NCBI RefSeq assembly: GCF_032854445.1
Contig: NC_088303.1
Span: 8,997,501-9,061,500 of the forward strand
Length of the DNA: 64,000 bases
Direction: 5' to 3'
Source: Liolophura sinensis
Taxonomy: Eukaryota > Mollusca > Polyplacophora > Chitonida > Chitonidae
Under the pieces are notes generated by a model, which was given only the letters and a program-made list of their open reading frames with translations, was not told the DNA's origin and did no database searches. Shown one piece after another: positions 58,601-64,000 of this stretch. The position numbers were made by a program, and so were the translations under genes. Position 1 is the first letter of the stretch; every line of letters starts with the position of its first letter.

Positions 58601-61600
58601 TACGATGATAAAAAAGAATGACACAACATATGTTAAAGGATTAGTGTCCAGACTGGTTATTTATTCACAATTAGCAACCCCTGTGTATATTGTTAAATTG
58701 TGTGCAAAAAAATACTGGAAAAAAGTACAATAGTCTGAGTAATATGGCATTAAAATCATTAGATAATGAGGGTGGGTTTCTGTATTTTTTCTGCCAACAC
58801 TCAGTAGTCTCCCCCGAATGACATCATACAAGTTCAACCTTCACCAGCTGTATGGGCTTCGCCATTTAGTTCAGTGTTAAAAAGCCACACAAGTGACAAC
58901 AAGCATATCAAATTTATCCACGAAAGGGTTTGCTGTTCTGCATACGGTTGTAAAAAAAGGTCATCAAAGAAGCCTGAAAGTTTTTTAACTTTCCAGACGA
59001 TTTGTCCTTCAGAAAAGCATGAATTCATGGCACAAGACGGAAGGGTTTTATGCCCACCAAACACAGCCAAATCTTTGCCGGGCTGACAGGAGTTGGGATA
59101 AGAAATCCAGGCTGCAGCTAAATTTTAACAGCAGGGAGTAAAAATTAGGCTTTAAATATATGTATATAAACTCTGGGGATAGGGCTTGGTGGGTGTAAAA
59201 CAAAGCGGAAGTTCATTTGCCATTAGTTTGATCTATCTTTGATATGCTGGTACAGTGAAAGAAGGGTAGATTCAACCAGGTGATGGCTTCCAAGGAATGT
59301 TGCTTTGATGCACACTATCCCAATGGTTGTGTCTCTCCTGTGAACCAACGAGTGAGCTTCTAACAAATTGTGAACATGTACAACAACTCGATGGCTGTCC
59401 GACAGGTACGGCAATGCTAGCAGTTTCTGGCCGGCCACAGTGGATGATTAAAACCCAAAAAAGTCCAAAACTTATTCTTTTACTTGACTGCGTAATTCAA
59501 GAATTAATGACTGGGGTTGAAATACTGGTTGTTGATTAAAATTACTAATCAAATGTGCGAAAACAAGTGACATCTCTTTGAATACTGCTCAGAGTAGGTG
59601 CGAAAGCAATCTTACATAGTGATAATTTTGTCTCTGTCTGATCCACGTTACTAGGATTAGTGACACCGCAGGAAACAAAAGAGGATTGAAGTCACCTTTC
59701 ATAATACATGTACCTGTTTGATGTGCGTGAATAATTCCGGCCATAATGTAACTAAGAAAATTAAACAGTTGAAAGAATTTTTTTTTTTTTCAGTATTGCC
59801 TTGATTAAGTGCATAAAAATTAATTTCCGTGAAACCATTTTTGAAGTAAATCCACTCGGGGAATAAAATGATATTTATTGTGAAGGGGACAGAAGGAAAG
59901 AATAGTAAATATTAAATCTGATATACACATGAAAAATAGATCTACTGGGTAACACATGATAAAGTTATAGCTTTAACTCGGAATCTGAAGTCTGACCAGA
60001 AATGTCAGTGTCATAAATCGGAACTTCAACGTCATACACTGTGGGTTCAAATTGATATGGCGGTATATTTGCTTCTGTGTAGCTAGAATTCATCTCGAAA
60101 ATGACATCGTTTTGATACGAATTCCCAGGTTATGTATGCCAGCTAGACTTGTGTTGGCAATCTATGACGTCACTGGTTGAGCTTTACCGGCCGGCCGGCT
60201 GGAGATTGGCCAGGGTAGTAAATCTATGGTTTTTGGTGGATTTAAAGTCATAATTACCTTCCTCGGAGGTCCTCCTGGTAACATAATGTTAAACAGGTTA
60301 TAATCTTTATACTTAGGACAAGTAGTTAATCTGGACACTAATCCTTTAAATTACTTTAAACACTTACACAACAAGGACTGAAACTTGTAGCCAAACCAAG
60401 TCCTTAGACTTAAGAAGTAACGGCTGGCTGTCTAAGGAGTAAGACTTTACATCTCTGCTCTGTTTTTCCAACTACACAGACAAAAAAAAAAGAGAGACAC
60501 AAATCAGATATTTTGGTTAAAATCAACCTATTACTTAACAGTCTTAACTGTGTTTTTAACTGGTACTATTTTACACTCAGTTCAAGTTACAGTTTCCAGT
60601 GTGTTTAAACCACAAGAACACCATCATTAGTTGTTACAGTAACTAATTTGTACATGTACTGCAGCTAAAACAAAGGAGTAAAACTTCTACACACCCCTTA
60701 AGTCTTAACAGTTTCTAATGTCACTGATACCAAGCAAACAGATGGGGTACTCTGACAGTTTCTAATGTCACTGATACCAAGCAAACAGATGGGGTACTCT
60801 GACAGTTTCTAATGCCACTGATACCAAACAAACAGATGGGGTACTCTGACAGTTTCTAATGTCACTGATACCAAGCAAACAGATAAGGTACTCTGACAGT
60901 TTCTAATGCCACTGATACCAAGCAAACAGATGGGGTACTCTGACAGTTTCTAATGTCACTGATACCAAGCAAACAGATGAGGTACTCTGACAGTTTCTAA
61001 TGCCACTGATACCACGCAAACAGATGGGGTACTCTGACAGTTTCTAATGCCACTGATACCAAGCAAACAGATGGGGTACTCTGACAGTTTCTAATGCCAC
61101 TGATACCAAGCAAACAGATAAGGTACTCTGACAGTTTCTAATACCGCTGATACCACGCAAACAGATGGGGTACTCTGACAGTTTCTAATGCCACTGATAC
61201 CACGCAAACAGATGGGGTACTCTGACAGTTTCTAATGCCACTGATACCACGCAAACAGATGGGGTACTCTGACAGTTTCTAATGCCACTGATACCAAGCA
61301 AACAGATGGGGTACTCTGACAGTTTCTAATGCCACTGATACCACGCAAACAGATGAGGTACTCTGACAGTTTCTAATGCCACAGTTACCTAGCAAACAGA
61401 TACATTGAGCAGAGATTGGCTATCTGAACAATTGTATAATCACCAGATATCAAGCACAGAAATTACCTATCTAGAATTCTAGAACCACCAGACACTAATA
61501 AACAGATTATGTGAACAACTGTATACTCCTCCGATACGAAGCAAAGAAACTGCTTATGTGAACAATTGTATACACGCCTGATATCACGGAAAAAAATTGT

Positions 61601-62394
61601 TTGTGTGAACAATTGTAAACTCACCAGATACCGAGCACAGAAACTGTTTATGTGAACAATTGTATACTCACCAGATATCAGGCACAGAAACTGTTTATGT
61701 GAACAACTGTAAACTCACCAGGTATCAAGCAAAGTAACTGTTTATGTGAACAATTGTAAACTCACCAGCTATCGAGTAAAGAAACCATTTATGAGAACAA
61801 TAGAACACTCAGCAGATATCAAGAAAACAAACGGTTTATGTGAACAACTGTACACTCACCAGATATCAAGCAAACAAACTGTTTATGTGAACAACTGTAC
61901 ACTCACCAGATATCGAGCAAAGAGATTCGCTATCCTCACAAGCAAAATTCCAATGAGAAAGTCTGCTGCCTGTTTAACATGTTAAGGGAATCAATCAGAA
62001 TAAAGCCAATGCCTTACATGAAAAATGCTAAAGTTAAGGTGAAATACAGTAAACATGGTATACCCCATATCAGATAATATTGCTCTTTCAACAGTCAAGT
62101 GACTTCATCTTCAGCAAACTCCATTTTCAAAACACGAAGTTAAAGTGTTTCCTTTTCAGTGAGCCAAACATGCCAAATAACTATAACTGCAAGTTGTTAA
62201 AGAGTTTAGAAGAATTAAACACTGTCCAATGTTTCTTTGAAAACACTCCGACACTTATTAACAGACTGAACTTGCAACAAATTTGCAGCTTGAAGACTTA
62301 TCCCGCACAGAAAAATACTTACAATAAACAACAGGTGCACAGAGTTTGGCCATCTCTTGGTGTAAAGGTCCAAAAACTTTAACAAGAGAGGTGT
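49505..62394 (-). CDS. PIGU: PIGU, GPI transamidase complex subunit (5' end not found)
   Basis: Orthologue of phosphatidylinositol-glycan biosynthesis class U, a multi-pass ER membrane subunit of the GPI transamidase (with PIGK, PIGS, PIGT and GPAA1), which attaches GPI anchors to proteins. Nine exons were found on the minus strand by splice sites, reading phase and similarity to the human protein: 62,323-62,394; 61,907-61,969; 58,106-58,206; 55,324-55,421; 52,917-53,068; 52,220-52,363; 51,032-51,156; 50,108-50,250; 49,505-49,618. All found junctions agree in phase. Best-conserved blocks are [40 protein letters not shown] and FAFLRRE. Missing are the start exon (probably beyond 62.4 kb or outside the window) and about 45 residues between 58.2 and 61.9 kb. 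Introns contain a SINE and two exon-derived tandem arrays. Confidence 0.93.
50108..50250 (-). CDS. PIGU: PIGU exon
   Basis: 143 nt; acceptor ACTTTGGCAG, donor GTAAGC. Encodes the strongly conserved membrane segment with [20 protein letters not shown]. Confidence 0.95.
51032..51156 (-). CDS. PIGU: PIGU exon
   Basis: 125 nt between a T-rich acceptor and donor GTAAGT. Codes [20 protein letters not shown] and [13 protein letters not shown]. Confidence 0.93.
52220..52363 (-). CDS. PIGU: PIGU exon
   Basis: 144 nt. Codes [20 protein letters not shown] and [17 protein letters not shown]. The donor GTTTGC is weak but the phase fits both neighbours. Confidence 0.95.
52917..53068 (-). CDS. PIGU: PIGU exon
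   Basis: 152 nt; acceptor TTATTTTTCAG, donor GTAAGA. Codes a membrane segment ending [10 protein letters not shown]. Confidence 0.9.
53262..53505 (-). repeat. Family-A SINE in a PIGU intron
   Basis: Minus-strand copy with complete tail, centre and B-box-like region. Its orientation matches the gene. Confidence 0.88.
53506..55323. other. PIGU intron sequence
   Basis: No exon was recognised. A poly-C/CA run is at 55,243-55,269. Confidence 0.5.
55324..55421 (-). CDS. PIGU: PIGU exon, source of the 104-bp array
   Basis: 98 nt. Acceptor ATTGTAG ends at 55,422; donor GTGAGT at 55,318-55,323. Codes [20 protein letters not shown] and [10 protein letters not shown], matching the YQSLYP region of human PIGU. 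The acceptor is poor in pyrimidines. The acceptor-side 62 nt is repeated in the adjoining array. Confidence 0.92.
55360..57195. repeat. 104-bp tandem array derived from a PIGU exon
   Basis: GATGGGGTACAG recurs at 55,360, 55,464, 55,568 and so on to 57,128, always 104 bp apart: 18 copies with no net indel. The first copy is the real exon. Each unit holds about 60 nt of exon plus about 40 nt of intron. The sixteen internal copies read GCATACAAT (one GTATACAAT) where the exon has GCCTACAAT, which destroys the acceptor AG on the minus strand. The outermost copy keeps it (57,190-57,191). The donor half of the exon is not repeated. Confidence 0.96.
57196..58105. other. PIGU intron sequence
   Basis: No exon was recognised. 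Minus frames at 57,277-57,606 and 57,782-57,991 are open but unmatched. The stretch 57,470-57,720 is relatively CpG-rich. Confidence 0.45.
58106..58206 (-). CDS. PIGU: PIGU exon
   Basis: 101 nt; acceptor CTGTTTCAG, donor GTAGAA. Codes [20 protein letters not shown] and LTFWAVLKG. The NPY and GKST positions fit the conserved NPY..L..CVAKST region of PIGU. Confidence 0.92.
58207..60700. other. PIGU intron sequence, possible missing exon
   Basis: About 45 residues between ARYL and HFFNPY should be encoded here, but no exon could be placed with confidence. Confidence 0.4.
59965..60093 (-). other. Short open frame of unknown status
   Basis: 42 codons on the minus strand, [15 protein letters not shown] then acidic and ending SDSELKL-stop. 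Codon-like composition and an upstream TGACGTCA (60,165-60,172) suggest the start of a small gene or an exon fragment. PPYQFEP recalls the N-terminal PYxFEP motif of P2X7-like intracellular-domain proteins; this is a weak hint only. Confidence 0.25.
60705..61395. repeat. 47-bp tandem array, homogenised part
   Basis: About 14 close copies of a unit containing GATACCAAGCAAACAGATGG, GGTACTCTGACAGTTTCTAA and TG.CACT (period 47: GATAC at 60,726 and 60,773). It aligns in the same 47-bp register with the adjoining donor-derived array, best over the ATA.CAAGCAAACA half. Confidence 0.95.
61396..61906. repeat. 47-bp tandem array carrying copies of a PIGU splice donor
   Basis: About 11 diverged copies of CTGTTTATGTGAACAACTGT followed by ACACTCACCAGATATCAAGC. 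On the minus strand each is GATATCTG|GTGAGT, the end of the exon at 61,907-61,969 plus its donor. ACTCACCAG is intact in copies near 61,620, 61,666, 61,713, 61,760 and 61,854, and mutated near 61,807. Confidence 0.93.
61907..61969 (-). CDS. PIGU: PIGU exon, source of the 47-bp array
   Basis: 63 nt, phase 0 at both ends. Codes [20 protein letters not shown] and L. Acceptor GTTAAACAG, donor GTGAGT. Fits the ITDALTAIALYFA region of human PIGU by position and hydrophobicity rather than by high identity. Confidence 0.8.
62323..62394 (-). CDS. PIGU: PIGU exon, most 5' found
   Basis: 72 nt, phase 0 at both ends; acceptor TTTTTTTTCCTCAG, donor GTAAGT. Codes [20 protein letters not shown] and LLFI, fitting the TPLIIYLFHFLIDY region. 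Phase and position support it. Confidence 0.78.
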
Positions 62395-62442
62395 CTGAGG
62401 AAAAAAAAGAATGCATATTGTGCAAGATATAGATTTGATATT

Positions 62443-62505
62443 AATTTATTTGATTGGTATTTTGCGCCATGCTCAAGAATATTTCACTTATATGACTGCG
62501 GAATA
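62443..62505 (-). repeat. Family-A SINE tail fragment
   Basis: Only the tail end remains (GCTCAAGAATATTTCACTTA on the plus strand). Confidence 0.75.
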
Positions 62506-62762
62506 CTGATAAATGAATATGAGATCCAATTTTCTGAATAATCTATAAGGTTTAAACCAATGTATCAGACAGAAATTGACAGCTCGACATAAATAGGAAG
62601 GCAGTAAGCACAAATTATTTTGTATAAATCATATAAATCAGACAAAAACAAATTTATTGAGGAATATCAATGGATGCTATGAACAAGGCACTCAGAAGAG
62701 CACTTTCTTTTCAATAATATGCCAGCAGTGCTTTAATTCCATTGAATAATTCAGTAATTCAG

Positions 62763-62765
<3 letters not shown>

Positions 62766-62818
<53 letters not shown>
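62766..62818. repeat. (TA)n microsatellite
   Basis: About 26 TA units. Confidence 0.98.
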
Positions 62819-62820
<2 letters not shown>

Positions 62821-62839
62821 GTACAAAAGCGAAAGTACA

Positions 62840-63240
62840 AAAGCCTGGGCTTTAACGTCGTTATTAACAATTGTTCAGTCATATGACGATGATCCAGCTT
62901 TGAGTGAGTGAGTGCTTGGGGTTTAATGTCGTACTTAAAAATTTTTCAGTCATATGATGACGAAGGAATCCTTAGAGTGCATATAATGTGCCTCTTTGTT
63001 GCAGGACAGATTTCCACCGCTCTTTTATCTAGTGCTGCTTCACTGAAAAGCCTTACCACAGGCAAGTGAGCTGCCCCGCCCGAGCCATCATACTGATACG
63101 GGTCAACCAGTCGTTGCACTATCCCCTTCATGCTGAACGCCAAGCGAGGAAGTTACAAATTCCTCTTTTAAGGTCTTACATGTGACTTGCCCTAGGATTG
63201 AACCTGGACACTCTATCAACTGTGCTGTCGGGGCCGGTAT
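62840..63240 (-). repeat. Family-B SINE with a second tail attached
   Basis: Minus-strand copy from a tRNA-like head near 63,240 to a TCACTCACTCA tail at about 62,910. A second 3'-end fragment (ATATGACTGAACAATTGTTA) lies beyond it at 62,845-62,890. This is either a nested insertion or a tail duplication. Confidence 0.82.
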
Positions 63241-64000
63241 CTAGCTTTGAGTGTGCATGTACATTATTTATTTGTTTTGTTTATTTGGTTGTTTAATACA
63301 ATTAAATGGGATTAAATGTCCTAAAAGGTTAAGGATACTCTGAAAGTTTAGGGATGCACAATATTGCACAATGTGCAATAATACTACACGTGGGTTTGAA
63401 GTGAAACTTGTCATTTTGATTTGATTTACATGAACTTGTCATTTATTTGATTGCTGTTAACTCAGGAATGTTTCACTTACAGGCACATGTATATATGATG
63501 ATGGCAGTCAGTTTTATGGGTGGAGGAGACTGGAGTGAATGGCATAAACCATCAACCTTTCGCAATAACTGATGTACATTCCCACACCTCTCCGGTCTTA
63601 TGTGTGAAGGTCTGCCAGAAATCCGTGGACAATCATCTCATCTTCAAAGCAAACCTCAAATCACCTTACTAAAATTACCAGCATTCTCAGAATCAGGAAA
63701 AAAGCGCAACTTAGTCACGGACGAAATTAATGGCCATTTAGGGTATGTACATGTACTGTTAAAACTCATAGCAGATGACAGAACAACTAAATATATCCTA
63801 CCTCATGAAACAAATCTCCATCATATGGAGAGACAGAGCCTCTTTGCAGTGACAACCCCTCCACAACTGTCAAAGCAACAGAAATAAAACAGGATGGAGA
63901 TTATTTATTTATTTATTCATAGTATAAGTGGAGTTAATACGAGAATACATCAATGATGTCAAGCCAATGTACACATCCTGTACCACAGGAGGTAAACTAC
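63241..64000. other. Right edge, repeat remnants
   Basis: A badly decayed family-A SINE seems to lie at about 63,435-63,625 (minus). No PIGU start exon was recognised. The 95-codon plus frame at 63,600-63,887 overlaps this old repeat and is not supported. Confidence 0.45.

Noticed and set aside
58874-59086. Plus-strand frame with [10 protein letters not shown], resembling a THAP zinc finger start
   Set aside because: Later THAP residues (the Trp/Pro core and the C..H pair) are missing and no neighbouring exon supports it.

Overview
The window is animal nuclear DNA, most likely from a mollusc. It has spliced genes with GT-AG introns, a PIGU orthologue spread over many small exons, two families of tRNA-derived SINEs of the kind abundant in molluscs, many minisatellites and a Ty3/gypsy LTR retrotransposon. 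No species name can be given from sequence alone.

Layout. (1) 1-11,000: a CpG-rich block unlike the AT-rich DNA that follows. It holds a 32-bp CpG-rich tandem array (about 1,470-2,190) and then the decayed body of a Polinton/Maverick-type (adintovirus-like) element: protein-primed DNA polymerase B (+ strand), and on the - strand a cysteine protease, major capsid-like protein, small virion-type proteins, packaging-type ATPase and retroviral-type integrase with a chromodomain. Every gene is broken by stops and frameshifts. (2) 11,000-25,000: AT-rich intergenic DNA with SINEs and short tandem repeats. (3) 25,068-31,508 (+): a gene of at least three coding exons for a large Ser/Pro/Lys-rich protein ending in an AT-hook-like motif. 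I do not recognise its family. (4) 31,508-35,445: four unrelated minisatellites in a row. (5) 37,219-46,953 (-): a full-length Ty3/gypsy element with 2.05-kb LTRs that look identical except for one A, intact gag and pol, a 4-bp target-site duplication, a primer site matching tRNA-Leu and a -1 frameshift site. (6) 49,505-62,394 (-): the PIGU gene (GPI transamidase subunit), nine exons found with consistent phases; the N-terminal exon and one internal part were not found. (7) 62,400-64,000: repeats.

The most unusual observation is inside PIGU. Two tandem arrays grow out of its own exon boundaries. One is an 18-copy array in perfect 104-bp register, made from the acceptor side of the exon at 55,324-55,421; the internal copies have lost the acceptor AG. 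The other is a 47-bp array that starts at the donor of the exon at 61,907-61,969 and repeats that donor, leaving several intact-looking decoy donors in the intron.
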